NCBI GenBank assembly: GCA_964490705.1
Contig: CAZBCG010000004.1
Coordinates: 1-64,000, forward strand
Origin: Fodinibius sp964490705
GTDB taxonomy: Bacteria; Bacteroidota; Rhodothermia; Balneolales; Balneolaceae
Direction: 5' to 3'
Length of the DNA: 64,000 bases
A program made the translations under genes and the position numbers. The notes below the pieces were generated by a model. It was given only the letters and a program-made list of their open reading frames with translations, was not told the origin of the DNA and did not search any database. Shown piece by piece: positions 51,620 to 61,043 of this stretch; position 1 is the stretch's first letter, and each line of letters opens with the position of its first letter.

Positions 51620-52378
51620 ATGAAAACGATTGCTTTTACAAATCAGAAAGGTGGCGTAGGAAAGACAACTTCAACGATAAATGTAGGAGCGGGACTTTGC
51701 CGCGAAGGTAAAAAGGTGCTGCTGGTTGATCTCGATCCGCAAGCAAATCTCACGTATTCGCTTCGGATGAGCTCGAACCGCCTGGATACCAGTATCTACG
51801 ATGTCATGAAAGGGCAGGCCGATCCCCATGAGACGATTATCAGTCACAACGGCTTCGATATTATGCCGTCGTCTATTGATCTGTCGGGGGCGGAGATGGA
51901 ATTTGCCAACGAGCCGGCTCGGGAAAATATCCTTAAGAATAAGTTAGATCCTTTTTATGATGAATATGATTATATCTTGGTTGATTGTCCGCCCAACCTG
52001 GGATTGTTAACCCTGAATGCGTTCACGGCCGTCAATGAGATTTATATTGTGCTGCAGTCGGAGTATTTGGCGTTACATGGGCTTTCAAAGCTGATGGATG
52101 TTATTCAGGTGGTCAAAGAGCGACTGAACCCTGATATCGAAATTACAGGCATTATCTGTACGTTGTTTGACGGTCGCAAGAACCTGAACAAAGAAGTAGT
52201 AGATCATATCCAGGATTATTTTGGTGAAAAGGTGTTCGATACGCTTATCCGAGATAACGTGGCACTGGCAGAGGCGCCCAGTCATCACAAGACGATTTTT
52301 GAGTACGACCCCGACAGCTATGGGGCCGAGGATTATGAGGCACTGGCAAGAGAGATACGAAATGGACAGGCTAAGTAG
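51620..52378 (+). CDS. ParA-family ATPase
   Basis: 252 residues. The deviant Walker A KGGVGKTT is at 10-17, Walker A' LLVDLDPQANLTYSL at about 34-48 and Walker B ILVDCPPNLGLLTL at about 115-128. It is the Soj/ParA type without an N-terminal DNA-binding extension. Such proteins form ATP-dependent gradients on the nucleoid and position plasmids, chromosomes or protein complexes. The partner gene encodes a ribbon-helix-helix protein rather than a ParB nuclease-fold protein, and no ParB or parS is evident nearby. Confidence 0.9.
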   Translation: MKTIAFTNQKGGVGKTTSTINVGAGLCREGKKVLLVDLDPQANLTYSLRMSSNRLDTSIYDVMKGQADPHETIISHNGFDIMPSSIDLSGAEMEFANEPARENILKNKLDPFYDEYDYILVDCPPNLGLLTLNAFTAVNEIYIVLQSEYLALHGLSKLMDVIQVVKERLNPDIEITGIICTLFDGRKNLNKEVVDHIQDYFGEKVFDTLIRDNVALAEAPSHHKTIFEYDPDSYGAEDYEALAREIRNGQAK

Positions 52379-52396
52379 AAACGAGGTCAGTACATT

Positions 52397-52735
52397 ATGT
52401 CAAAGAAGAAGAGCCTGGGCAGCAGTCCGATAGGGTATAAGTCAGACAATGGGTCAAAAATGGGATTTATTCCTGATTTGGGGGTTTCTAAACCGGATAC
52501 GTCCCCTAACCCAAGTACGCCCAAGAGTCGCACATCTTCGCAAAAAAGCACACCCACAAAACCCAATAGCTCGTCAAAATCATCCCCGAAAAAGGAAAAG
52601 CCCGAGAAAAAGATTGTCAGCTATAATTTAGAGATAAATGTGATTGACAGGATAAAATCAACCGCCAAGGAGAAAGAGATGTATTATTCGGGCTTGGTGA
52701 ACAAAGTACTCAAAAGCTGGCTGGCCGAAAATTGA
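52397..52735 (+). CDS. Ribbon-helix-helix partner of ParA
   Basis: 112 residues. The N-terminal 65 are disordered and rich in Ser, Pro, Thr and Lys (MSKKKSLGSSPIGYKSDNGS). The last 45 read KIVSYNLEINVIDRIKSTAK then EKEMYYSGLVNKVLKSWLA, a ribbon-helix-helix pattern. It lies 18 bp after parA and is probably co-transcribed. It may be the ParA activator and cargo adaptor. The target of the pair is not shown by sequence. Confidence 0.72.
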   Translation: MSKKKSLGSSPIGYKSDNGSKMGFIPDLGVSKPDTSPNPSTPKSRTSSQKSTPTKPNSSSKSSPKKEKPEKKIVSYNLEINVIDRIKSTAKEKEMYYSGLVNKVLKSWLAEN

Positions 52736-52886
52736 TGATTTGCTCCATTTCTTACAGATAACATTTGCTATCCTGTCGTCGAAAAGCGTATCATCCTATC
52801 AACCTAAGGAAACTTCATAAAGAAGTTAACAATGGCATGATACTATTGTGCGGTTGAAGACTTATTTTTGGGGACTTTGATATCAA

Positions 52887-53648
52887 ATGGGTAGTATGAC
52901 GGCAGATAAATTAGTAGCATCAAACAAGTATATAGTGCGTTTGGCTGAGACCGAGGCCGATCTGCGTAATGCACAGTCGTTACGGTACAAGGTGTTTAAT
53001 GTGGAGCTGGGAGAGGGGCTGGCTAAATCGCACGAGACCAAACTCGATGTTGATAAATATGATTTTCAATGTGATCACCTGCTGGTAGTCGAAAAAGATA
53101 CCCAAGAGGTGATTGGGACGTATCGGATGCAAACCTACGAGTCGGCCAGTAAGTATAAAGGATTTTATACGGCCGATGAATTTGAGCTGCAGTCGTTACC
53201 GGAAGAGATTCTCAACCAGTCGGTGGAAGTGGGACGGGCCTGTATCCACAAAGATCATCGCAACGGACGCGTACTGTACTTGTTGTGGCGCGGCATTGCC
53301 GAATATATGAAGATCACCGAAAGTCGCTACCTTTTTGGATGCTGCTCGATAAGCAGTACTGATCCGGCGCAGGGGTGGATCGTCATGGACTATCTGCAGC
53401 ACAACGAATTGCTGCATTCAGAGTATCATCTGGATACAAAGGACGATTTTAACTGTCCCAAAGTAGATCACGATACCGAGGGCTGGAAAGAGGTGACACT
53501 GCCTCAGCTGTTTAACTTGTATATTGATCTGGGTGCCAAAACTTTGTCGAAACCGGCACTCGACAAGGAGTTCAAAACCATTGATTATCTTATTCTGGTG
53601 GATATCAAACAGCTTGATGAACGCTCCAAAGCCCTTTTCCTGAAATAA
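52887..53648 (+). CDS. OlsB-like GNAT acyltransferase
   Basis: 253 residues of the Acetyltransf_5 type used by OlsB, which acylates ornithine with a 3-hydroxyacyl chain from acyl carrier protein. Seen: VRLAETEADLRNAQSLRYKV and FNVELGEG at the start, then DFQCDHLLVVEKDTQEVIGT, VEVGRACIHKDHRNGRVLYL and LFGCCSISSTDPAQGWIVMD. An OlsA-like gene follows after 16 bp, the usual olsBA order. Together they would give ornithine lipid or another amino-acid lipid. An ATG three codons in (52896) is an alternative start. Confidence 0.82.
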   Translation: MGSMTADKLVASNKYIVRLAETEADLRNAQSLRYKVFNVELGEGLAKSHETKLDVDKYDFQCDHLLVVEKDTQEVIGTYRMQTYESASKYKGFYTADEFELQSLPEEILNQSVEVGRACIHKDHRNGRVLYLLWRGIAEYMKITESRYLFGCCSISSTDPAQGWIVMDYLQHNELLHSEYHLDTKDDFNCPKVDHDTEGWKEVTLPQLFNLYIDLGAKTLSKPALDKEFKTIDYLILVDIKQLDERSKALFLK

Positions 53649-53664
53649 GGAGCCTATTAAAGCC

Positions 53665-54435
53665 ATGCTTTCATCAATACGTGCCGGCATCCGACTTGTG
53701 CTCTTTTTTATCACCTCGTTGCTTACGATTCTCGCGGTGGCAGTGGGGAATCTGTTGCTTGGGATCTTCAGTCGCAAGTGGGCCGTGCAATGGAAAAATA
53801 CCTGCATCAAAAATTGGGCTCGGGCAATACGTGTCATTATTGGATTAAAACTGGCAGTAAAAGGAACTTCACCTGATCCGCCTTTCTTTTTGGTAGCTAA
53901 TCATTTAAGCTATATTGATGTTGTTCCATTATGGGCTCATCTGAAGGGTACTTTTGTTGCCAAAAGTGAAGTTAAATCATGGCCATTTTTTGGCTGGGGA
54001 ACCCGCACGTTGGGGGTATTATTTATTGACCGGGAACTCAAACGCGATATCCGCCGAATGAATCGGCAAATTTCGGATGTCATATCACCGGAGCAGGGGG
54101 TGATCATTTTTCCCGAGGGTACCAGTACCAAAGGGGCTGGCGTTGCTTCATTTAATGCGCCGCTGCTACAATATCCAGCAAGTCAACAAATGGCTGTTCA
54201 TTATGCTACACTTTCGTATAATACCGCAGATTCCGAGTGGCCCGCGCATCTGAACGTCTGCTGGTGGGGTGATATGGATTTTTTTCCGCATTTTTGGAAT
54301 CTGCTCAAATTAAAAAGTTTTGAATGTACCATCATTTTTGGTGAGCAACCTGTTATAAAAGCAGATCGAAAAGAACTGGCCCGGGATTTGCAAAAGGCCG
54401 TAAGCAATGATTTCTTGCCCGTGGTCAATGAATAA
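53665..54435 (+). CDS. OlsA-like lyso-lipid acyltransferase
   Basis: 256 residues. An N-terminal transmembrane region (LVLFFITSLLTILAVAVGNL) and a PlsC domain with NHLSYIDVVPL (His-x4-Asp) and IIFPEGTSTKGAGVASFNAP. It would add the second acyl chain, the ester on the hydroxyl of lyso-ornithine lipid, if the pathway is as in other bacteria. It lies in the olsB-olsA-hydrolase/DedA/ATP-grasp run with gaps of 16 and 38 bp. Confidence 0.82.
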   Translation: MLSSIRAGIRLVLFFITSLLTILAVAVGNLLLGIFSRKWAVQWKNTCIKNWARAIRVIIGLKLAVKGTSPDPPFFLVANHLSYIDVVPLWAHLKGTFVAKSEVKSWPFFGWGTRTLGVLFIDRELKRDIRRMNRQISDVISPEQGVIIFPEGTSTKGAGVASFNAPLLQYPASQQMAVHYATLSYNTADSEWPAHLNVCWWGDMDFFPHFWNLLKLKSFECTIIFGEQPVIKADRKELARDLQKAVSNDFLPVVNE

Positions 54436-54473
54436 CAGATTTAAGTAAATAGCGAAGTATAAAATCCATTTTG

Positions 54474-57077
54474 ATGAATAATAAGTTTTTCGGTCTGTCA
54501 GGATGGAAAAGATTTGCTCTCGGTTATGCACTGCTTCTTGTTGCCTCTCATCTTGTTATCTGGATGCTCGATCAGCCCATTCAGCAAGAGCAAACGCCCG
54601 AAAAATCGGTACCTTTGCAGGTCGTTCAAGGGGATTCACTACTCGCTGATCGACAGACAGATTTGTATTACCAGGATATTTATACCGGCAGCAAACAACA
54701 TCCTATCCCATTGGTGCTGTTGCCGGGTGGTCTCGAAGGTCCGGAGGTGTTTGAAGAGCTTATTAAAGATCTTTCCGACCAGTATCGCCTGATTATTCCG
54801 CATTTGCCCGGCTATGACAATGGTAAAAGCGAGCGCGACCTACCGGATTATTCTTTTGGCGCCATGGCCATTTATACCAACCAGCTGCTGGAAAAGTTGG
54901 ATCTGTCTCGGGCGCATTTGTTGGGGTATGGACTGGGAGGAGCCAGTGCTATTCATCTGGCTCACAATCGACCGGAGAAGATACAGTCGCTGAGCCTGGT
55001 ATCCTCCATCGGCGTGCAGGAGCTGGAGTTGTTGGGCAGTTATCGGTTGAATCACGCCGTACACGGTATGCAGTTGGGGGCCGTGTGGATTTTGTATAAC
55101 GCTGTGCCTCACTTTGGATTAATGGATCTGGTGGGTATCAATGTATCGTATGCCAAAAGTCATTACGAGTCCGATCAGCGTCCTATTCGAGGATATCTTA
55201 AAGCGTTTGACAAACCGATGCTTATTCTACATGGACGCGATGACCCGCTCGTACCTTTGGCTGCAGCCCAAGAGCACCATCGTATTGTGCCACAAAGTAA
55301 GCTTACCCTTTTTGATGCCGATCACGATTTGATCGAGACGCACAGCGATTCGGTAAATAACAGTCTAACAGCTTTTATTTCGGATGTAGAAGCCGGTAAG
55401 GCAATTACTGCCGATGAAGCTCCGGACGAGCGTATTACAGCAGCACAAAAGCCATTTTCAAACGTTGATTTTCAAAAGTTCAAGGGCGTTTCACTGCTGA
55501 TTATCATGCTGATCATCATTTTGGGAACTTTTGTCAGCGAAGACCTGACCTGCATTGGGGCTGGTTTATTAGCCGCACGCGGGCTCATTGGCTTTTGGCC
55601 CGCTACCATTGCGTGCTTTATTGGCATTTTTGTGGGAGATATGGGCCTGTATTTAATTGGGCGGTTTGTGGGGCGTCCCGCCGTGCGGCGTGCCCCGCTC
55701 AAATGGATGATTTCTGAACGAGATCTCAATAAAAGTGCAGAATGGTTTAAAGTTCGAGGCCCGGCAATTATTATTGCCAGCCGTTTTTTGCCCGGTAGCC
55801 GACTGCCTACGTATTTGAGCGCCGGAATTATCGGGGCGGGATTCTGGATGTTTACGGCCTATTTTCTGCTTGCTGCCATCATCTGGACCCCGATGCTGGT
55901 TGGTATTTCCGAGCTTCTGGGTAATGAGCTAATCCGCTACTTTTCGATCTATCGCGAATATGCGCTGTGGGTATTTCTGGGGGCGATTGTATTTTTTGTT
56001 ATGCTGGTAAAGGTTATTCTGCCCGTTTTCAGCTACAAGGGGCGGCGATTGCTGGTATCCCGCTATCGTCGGCTGAAACGCTGGGAGTATTGGTCGCCGT
56101 TTATTCTGTATGCCCCGGTATTTTGCTATGTGATTTATTTGGGAATTAAACATCGAAGTTTAACCCTGTTTACAGCAACAAATCCGGCTATTCCAGACGG
56201 GGGTTTTGTGGGCGAATCCAAAACGGATATCCTACAAATGTTTAACCAGTCTCATATCGCCCGCTATGCAATTATTCCACTTGAGAAAGACTTGGAGGCA
56301 ATGAAGCAGCAGGCACAGCATTTTATGCAAGAGCACGATCTTGAATTCCCAATCGCCTTAAAACCGGATGTGGGTGAGCGGGGCAAGGGGGTGCATATTA
56401 TTCGGGGCAAGGAAGCTATGGAGCAATATTTTGCAGAAGCTGAGAAGGATGTGATTATCCAGGAATATATTTCGGGTGATGAGTTTGGCATATTTTATTA
56501 TCGGCGCCCGGATGAGGAAAAAGGCAGTATATTTTCTATCACCCAAAAGGAGTTGTTGGAGGTTACCGGGGATGGAAAAAAGACATTGGAAGAGCTTATT
56601 TTAGCAGATGATCGAGCGGTGAGCCTGGCAAAATTTCATCTGCGCCAGAATCAGAATCGTCTTTATGAAGTGCCGGAGGAAGACAAGTTAATCCAAATTG
56701 TAGAACTCGGCACACATGCCTGCGGTGCAACTTTTAGAGAGGGCAGGGAGCTTATCACCGATGATCTCGTTAAGGTGATGAATGATATTTCCGATTCTGT
56801 GCCCGGCTTTTTCTTTGGTCGATTTGATATTAAGGCACCGTCGCCTGCACAATTAAAAGTGGGCAGGGGGCTGACTGTTATTGAGGTTAACGGCGTGTCT
56901 TCGGAATCGACAAATATTTACGATGAGCAATACTCATTTTGGGATGCCCAGCGCGTGCTAATGAGTCAGTGGAAACTGGCTTTTGAGATTGGTCGTCAAA
57001 ACCGGGAGAGAGGAATAGAGCCAACCACTCTGCTGACTTTCCTAAAGCGGATTTTCCATGCGCTGAAAAAAGAATAA
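54474..57077 (+). CDS. Alpha/beta-hydrolase-like, DedA/VTT and ATP-grasp three-domain membrane protein
   Basis: 867 residues from the ATG at 54474. An N-terminal helix (about 15-31) is followed by an alpha/beta-hydrolase fold (about 55-308) with LVLLPGGLEGPEVFEELIKD and HLLGYGLGGASAIHLA. The nucleophile elbow reads GYGLG (151-155), so the catalytic Ser is Gly, while Asp (GRDDPL) and His (DADHD) remain. A DedA/VTT domain (about 336-520) carries SRFLPGSRLPTYLSAGIIGA and GRPAVRRAPLKW. A last transmembrane segment near 545-558 precedes an ATP-grasp domain (about 585-867: ALKPDVGERGKGVHIIRGKE, VIIQEYISGDEFGIFYYRRP, VIEVNG). ATP-grasp enzymes join a carboxylate to an amine or thiol; DedA proteins move lipids. 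It is downstream of the OlsB-OlsA genes and probably acts on the same lipid. Confidence 0.85.
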   Translation: MNNKFFGLSGWKRFALGYALLLVASHLVIWMLDQPIQQEQTPEKSVPLQVVQGDSLLADRQTDLYYQDIYTGSKQHPIPLVLLPGGLEGPEVFEELIKDLSDQYRLIIPHLPGYDNGKSERDLPDYSFGAMAIYTNQLLEKLDLSRAHLLGYGLGGASAIHLAHNRPEKIQSLSLVSSIGVQELELLGSYRLNHAVHGMQLGAVWILYNAVPHFGLMDLVGINVSYAKSHYESDQRPIRGYLKAFDKPMLILHGRDDPLVPLAAAQEHHRIVPQSKLTLFDADHDLIETHSDSVNNSLTAFISDVEAGKAITADEAPDERITAAQKPFSNVDFQKFKGVSLLIIMLIIILGTFVSEDLTCIGAGLLAARGLIGFWPATIACFIGIFVGDMGLYLIGRFVGRPAVRRAPLKWMISERDLNKSAEWFKVRGPAIIIASRFLPGSRLPTYLSAGIIGAGFWMFTAYFLLAAIIWTPMLVGISELLGNELIRYFSIYREYALWVFLGAIVFFVMLVKVILPVFSYKGRRLLVSRYRRLKRWEYWSPFILYAPVFCYVIYLGIKHRSLTLFTATNPAIPDGGFVGESKTDILQMFNQSHIARYAIIPLEKDLEAMKQQAQHFMQEHDLEFPIALKPDVGERGKGVHIIRGKEAMEQYFAEAEKDVIIQEYISGDEFGIFYYRRPDEEKGSIFSITQKELLEVTGDGKKTLEELILADDRAVSLAKFHLRQNQNRLYEVPEEDKLIQIVELGTHACGATFREGRELITDDLVKVMNDISDSVPGFFFGRFDIKAPSPAQLKVGRGLTVIEVNGVSSESTNIYDEQYSFWDAQRVLMSQWKLAFEIGRQNRERGIEPTTLLTFLKRIFHALKKE

Positions 57078-57091
57078 TGGCTATTTACTAA

Positions 57092-57649
57092 TCAGGAAAA
57101 ATATTTTTCAACCATCTGCTGTGCCTTTTGATCGCCCATATCGGCTGCATGCTGTAAATCCTTTTCTGCATCATCCATATTCTGTAAAATCATATGGCTG
57201 CAACCGCGATTAAAAAATAACTCAGACTCTTGATCATTGAGTGCAATAGCCTTTGTAAAATGAGAAATAGCATTTTCATGCTCGTTATAAAAATGAGCGT
57301 ATAGCATGGCTATTCCCTTGTGCGACAGATAATTATCATTATTTATTTCAATTGATTTCTTGAACTGTGCCAATGCCTTATGGGGTGCTTCATTATTGTG
57401 ATAAAAACTGCCCAGCATTTGATATAGTTGGTCGTCTTTGGGCTGCTGCTCAATAGCAAAAAGCAAAAATTCTTCGGCTTCTTTTTCGGTACCGATTATT
57501 AGTTTGATGAGTGCCTTATTGCGTAGTGCTTTTTTATGGCGGGGCTCCCTGTTCAAAACCTCATTTAAAAGGCGAAGGGCGTTCTCATGGTTGTCGTTAT
57601 TGAGGTTAACCTTTGCACGCTCAAATACTTTTTCCGTTTTCTGGCCCAT
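57092..57649 (-). CDS. Tetratricopeptide-repeat protein
   Basis: 185 residues of tandem TPR units from about 7 to 180: KALLNEVLNREPRHKKAL-like NALRLLNEVLNREPRHKKAL, LYQMLGSFYHNNEAPHKALA, AISHFTKAIALNDQESELFF and NMDDAEKDLQHAADMGDQKA. There is no signal peptide, so it is cytoplasmic. It serves protein-protein contact; the partner is unknown. It converges on the three-domain gene. Confidence 0.85.
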   Translation of the reverse strand: MGQKTEKVFERAKVNLNNDNHENALRLLNEVLNREPRHKKALRNKALIKLIIGTEKEAEEFLLFAIEQQPKDDQLYQMLGSFYHNNEAPHKALAQFKKSIEINNDNYLSHKGIAMLYAHFYNEHENAISHFTKAIALNDQESELFFNRGCSHMILQNMDDAEKDLQHAADMGDQKAQQMVEKYFS

Positions 57650-57740
57650 TATTTCTCTTTGAGTGGATAATTAATTGAATCTGAAAAGTACGAAATATAT
57701 AACATTCCGACAGCATTTTCGATCAGCGTCATGTGGAGCC

Positions 57741-58709
57741 TCAGCCGGCACTGGCCCGAAACGCATCAATCACCTTCATGTTGCTGAGGGCATCGCTCAG
57801 TGGTGTAGGCACCGGCGAATCATCCAGGATAGATTGCGCGAAGGCTTGCGCCTGCAGCGTATATTGATTGACGGGATCAAAAGTGATGGACTCTGCATTG
57901 TCATCTTTGTGTAGGCGTATAGTCGTTTCTTGATCCGGTGGAGCATTAAAAGGAATGATAATGACGATACGGCCGTCAGTTCCTACTATATTCACCCGCT
58001 GATGGGGAGTTGTTTTCGTGGCACAGCTAAAGGTGGCTGTGCCGGATTCGAACTCCAGCAGCCCCGAGGCAAGGTAATCGGTCCCAAAATCGGGATCTAT
58101 CTTCCATGCTCCGGATACGTTACGTGGTTCAGCATCAAACAAAAACCGCGATAGCGAAATACAGTAACAACCTATATCCATGAGTCCGCCGCCACCCATA
58201 TCGGGAATATTGCGAATATTATCGGGGTCATCGTTGTAGTACGAAAAGAAAGATTCCACGGTCTTAAGCTCTCCGATATTTCCATTGTCAACAAGCGATT
58301 TTGCTTTTTTCCACTGGGGATGAAAGCGATACATAAAAGCTTCCATTACTTTGAGATCGGGATATTGCTTGCTGGCTTGCAACAGTTTCTGTGCTTCACT
58401 GAGATCCATTGCAATAGGCTTTTCGCACAGCACATGCTTGCCGGCTTGCAGCACTTCTATCGATTTGGAAACGTGCAGATGGTTGGGCAGGGGATTATAG
58501 ACAGCATCAATATTGGCATCGGCCAGAAGCTCTTGGTAAGAGCCATAGCAAGTAGGTATATGTAACGCATCAGCGGCTTGTTGAGCTTTTTCGAGAGATC
58601 GTGATGAAATGGCCGTGACGGTACAATTATCAGCTTCTTGAATTGCAGGCACAACTTTTTCGATGCCAATTTTTGCAGTGCTCAGGATACCCCAGCGGAC
58701 GGTATTCAT
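57741..58709 (-). CDS. Gfo/Idh/MocA-family oxidoreductase
   Basis: 322 residues. An N-terminal NAD(P)-binding fold (VRWGILSTAKIGIEKVVPAI) with the family signature KHVLCEKPIA at about 91-100, and the C-terminal substrate domain with GGGGLMDIGCYCISLSRFLF, whose conserved Asp-x-Gly-x-His region reads DIGCYC (Cys-Tyr in place of the common Val-His). No signal peptide, so cytoplasmic. It oxidises or reduces a sugar derivative, or a dihydrodiol-like compound; the substrate is undecided. Confidence 0.88.
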   Translation of the reverse strand: MNTVRWGILSTAKIGIEKVVPAIQEADNCTVTAISSRSLEKAQQAADALHIPTCYGSYQELLADANIDAVYNPLPNHLHVSKSIEVLQAGKHVLCEKPIAMDLSEAQKLLQASKQYPDLKVMEAFMYRFHPQWKKAKSLVDNGNIGELKTVESFFSYYNDDPDNIRNIPDMGGGGLMDIGCYCISLSRFLFDAEPRNVSGAWKIDPDFGTDYLASGLLEFESGTATFSCATKTTPHQRVNIVGTDGRIVIIIPFNAPPDQETTIRLHKDDNAESITFDPVNQYTLQAQAFAQSILDDSPVPTPLSDALSNMKVIDAFRASAG

Positions 58710-58754
58710 AAATTTTGGAGGATTTTAATATTCAGGATTGATCGAAATCTAACA

Positions 58755-59207
58755 TTACCGAGCCAACAAATACAGTACGGCAATCCGGGCATTTTCTTTG
58801 ATGTTACAGCCAGCCCGGGGAATTTGCAGGTTCATCGTCACCGGTTGACCCGCATTGCTGGAAAGGATTTGTGTATTGGCAATAATACCTGCTTCCTGAG
58901 CGTGATGATGAGGTGCCAACAGGGCGATAGTATCCTCTACATCTTTGATCTGTTCGTTCATCGTAGCTTGATATGTGCCCTCTGAAAGATGCCACCACCC
59001 GTAATCGTCATCTTCTTTTTTCTGGGGATCTATAAGCTCTTTGCCGGCAGGTTCAAACTCACTACCGCCAAAATCGAGTGAGCCGGCCTTGCTAAAGCGA
59101 TGCACTTTAGCAACTGTCAAGTCAAAATGGGTTTGGTGCTGCTGCGTATCACGGTGAATAATAGATTGTAGATGGTTACCGAGTTCATCAGATTGGAGTA
59201 GAATCAT
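58755..59207 (-). CDS. Conserved protein, possibly dUTPase/dCTP-deaminase-like fold
   Basis: 150 residues. VTMNLQIPRAGCNIKENARI-AVLYLL at the C-terminus and GGSEFEPAGKELIDPQKKED in the middle have the beta-strand spacing of trimeric dUTPase/Dcd folds, but the catalytic motifs of those enzymes are not evident. I do not assign a function. It is between the Gfo/Idh gene and the lipase-maturation-like gene on the same strand. Confidence 0.55.
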   Translation of the reverse strand: MILLQSDELGNHLQSIIHRDTQQHQTHFDLTVAKVHRFSKAGSLDFGGSEFEPAGKELIDPQKKEDDDYGWWHLSEGTYQATMNEQIKDVEDTIALLAPHHHAQEAGIIANTQILSSNAGQPVTMNLQIPRAGCNIKENARIAVLYLLAR

Positions 59208-59291
59208 AATAATATAGTTATTTTCCCGATTCGATTTGCATTATAACATAAAACATAAGAGGGGAGACATTGCATTCAGCACATTACAAAA

Positions 59292-60737
59292 TTAAATACC
59301 CAGGTTTTGTAGTTCTTCCAGTGATTTTGGAGGCAGATATGTTCGCTCAAAATGGCGTTCCCACCAGCTGTTTTGTTCTTGTCGTTCTTTTCTGGTAGTA
59401 AACTTATATCGAAATAATCGTGCTCGTATGTAATTGGGAGACTTATCATTAAAAGGATTATCTTTCAATAATTTTAATAATTTATTGTCATCTTCCAATA
59501 GTTTTTTGATGAATCGTAACAGCCAAGGACTGGATCGTATTGATCGCATTGCCGCGAACCAGATTTGCCAATCCAGCCGAAAGTGATACGGTGCTACCTG
59601 TAGTGGAATGCGATTGGGATTACCCGGCTTACCCTTAAACTCGTATGCTTTCCATTCCGTTGATTCCGAAATCTCTTCATCAGTTGTGCCCTCGATGATA
59701 ATTTCGAATCGCTTTCGGGTTACGGAACCAAATGCTCCATAGGTATTAACCAGATGCAGGGGATTGAAGCTGGCATTCATTCGCTGATTGGGGGAAATCA
59801 TGTTTTTGATGGGCGCCAGACTCATATAGGTTATTACGATTGTCAAAAGGATGAGTACTATGTAAAAGGGAGCAGGATATATGAGTTCTCCCGGAATGCC
59901 TGCGGGAATAATATACTGCAGGTATATATCAGAAATGCCACTAAAGGCTAAAATCAAGGTCATCCAGTTAAGCCACGCATAATTTCCGCTGATGATGAGA
60001 TAAGCTTGTGAGAGGATGATCATCACGGCGCCGATGGTTGCCAGTGGTTGGGGCAAGAACAGCAACCATACGGCTCCCAGCTGCACAATGTGGTTAAAGA
60101 GTGTCTCCATCTTGTGATATGATTCCGGCAACAGATGAAAGAATCGGCTCAGGGGATTAGGCATCGGTTGGGTTTCGTGATGATAATTCAGGCACGTTAG
60201 GTTGCGCCAGCAGGCATCGCCCCGCATCTTGATAAGTCCCGCCCCGAATTCGACGCGAAAAACGAGCCATCGGATCACAAAAATCATCAACAGGGGAGCG
60301 TGGTAGTGCATAGGGCCAAGAAATATAGCATAAAAGCCTGCCTCAAGCAGTAGCGATTCCCATCCAAAACCGTAGAATAGTTGTCCAACATTAACAATAG
60401 AGAGATAGATCCCCCATAGAAGCAACCAGATAAGCATCGAGAGCCATAAAGGGCCGGCGTCAGAAAGACCAGTAGCAGTCAAAATGGAGAGTACCAGGCC
60501 GATCCAGGCGATTACGGCAAAGAATCGATCGGAATAGTGCCAGTGAAAAATGCTGGGTGTCCGTTTGAAGGTGGTACGCTCGAGGAAACGGGGCACGGGC
60601 AATAGGCCATCTTCACCCAAAAGAGGACGAAATTGGTTGATAGCTACGAGAAAGGCAATCAGGTACATGAGCCCGATTCCGCGCTGAATAATAAGGCGGC
60701 TTAACCAGTAATCGGCCTGATAGAGGTTGTCGAGCAT
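59292..60737 (-). CDS. Lipase maturation factor family membrane protein
   Basis: 481 residues with about seven to nine transmembrane helices in the first 310 and a soluble C-terminal domain. Family segments are LVFRVEFGAGLIKMRGDACW, LTCLNYHHETQPMPNPLSRF, NTYGAFGSVTRKRFEIIIEG and IPLQVAPYHFRLDWQIWFAA. The eukaryotic LMF1 assists lipase folding in the ER; bacterial members have no proven role. All diagnostic blocks are intact. Confidence 0.92.
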   Translation of the reverse strand: MLDNLYQADYWLSRLIIQRGIGLMYLIAFLVAINQFRPLLGEDGLLPVPRFLERTTFKRTPSIFHWHYSDRFFAVIAWIGLVLSILTATGLSDAGPLWLSMLIWLLLWGIYLSIVNVGQLFYGFGWESLLLEAGFYAIFLGPMHYHAPLLMIFVIRWLVFRVEFGAGLIKMRGDACWRNLTCLNYHHETQPMPNPLSRFFHLLPESYHKMETLFNHIVQLGAVWLLFLPQPLATIGAVMIILSQAYLIISGNYAWLNWMTLILAFSGISDIYLQYIIPAGIPGELIYPAPFYIVLILLTIVITYMSLAPIKNMISPNQRMNASFNPLHLVNTYGAFGSVTRKRFEIIIEGTTDEEISESTEWKAYEFKGKPGNPNRIPLQVAPYHFRLDWQIWFAAMRSIRSSPWLLRFIKKLLEDDNKLLKLLKDNPFNDKSPNYIRARLFRYKFTTRKERQEQNSWWERHFERTYLPPKSLEELQNLGI

Positions 60738-61043
60738 TGTTTTGGGATTAGACTGGACCGAGATCTATCCCAAAATTTACAAAAGACTCACTCTCTGTAA
60801 AATATCAATAGGGCGTACTGGTACTTCGGGCCTTTTTGAGTGCGCTTAGATACCATTCAAATTTATATAGAGAGATTGATTTGTTCGATTTTCATGAGCT
60901 TTCATTTTTGGGCGGCCTGTCTTCTCTAAAAAATTGGGGCGGGCAAAGTGGAAGGAATGCTGTTCATTCTCATTTTGCATAGCATACTCCGCAACTGGAT
61001 AGCGGCTCGTACACAGCATTACAAGCCAATGATGCTAATGAAT
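60738..61043. other. Intergenic region
   Basis: 306 bp. I see no gene, strong hairpin or recognised repeat; it contains the upstream region of the lipase maturation factor gene (minus) and the downstream region of the GNAT gene. Confidence 0.5.
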
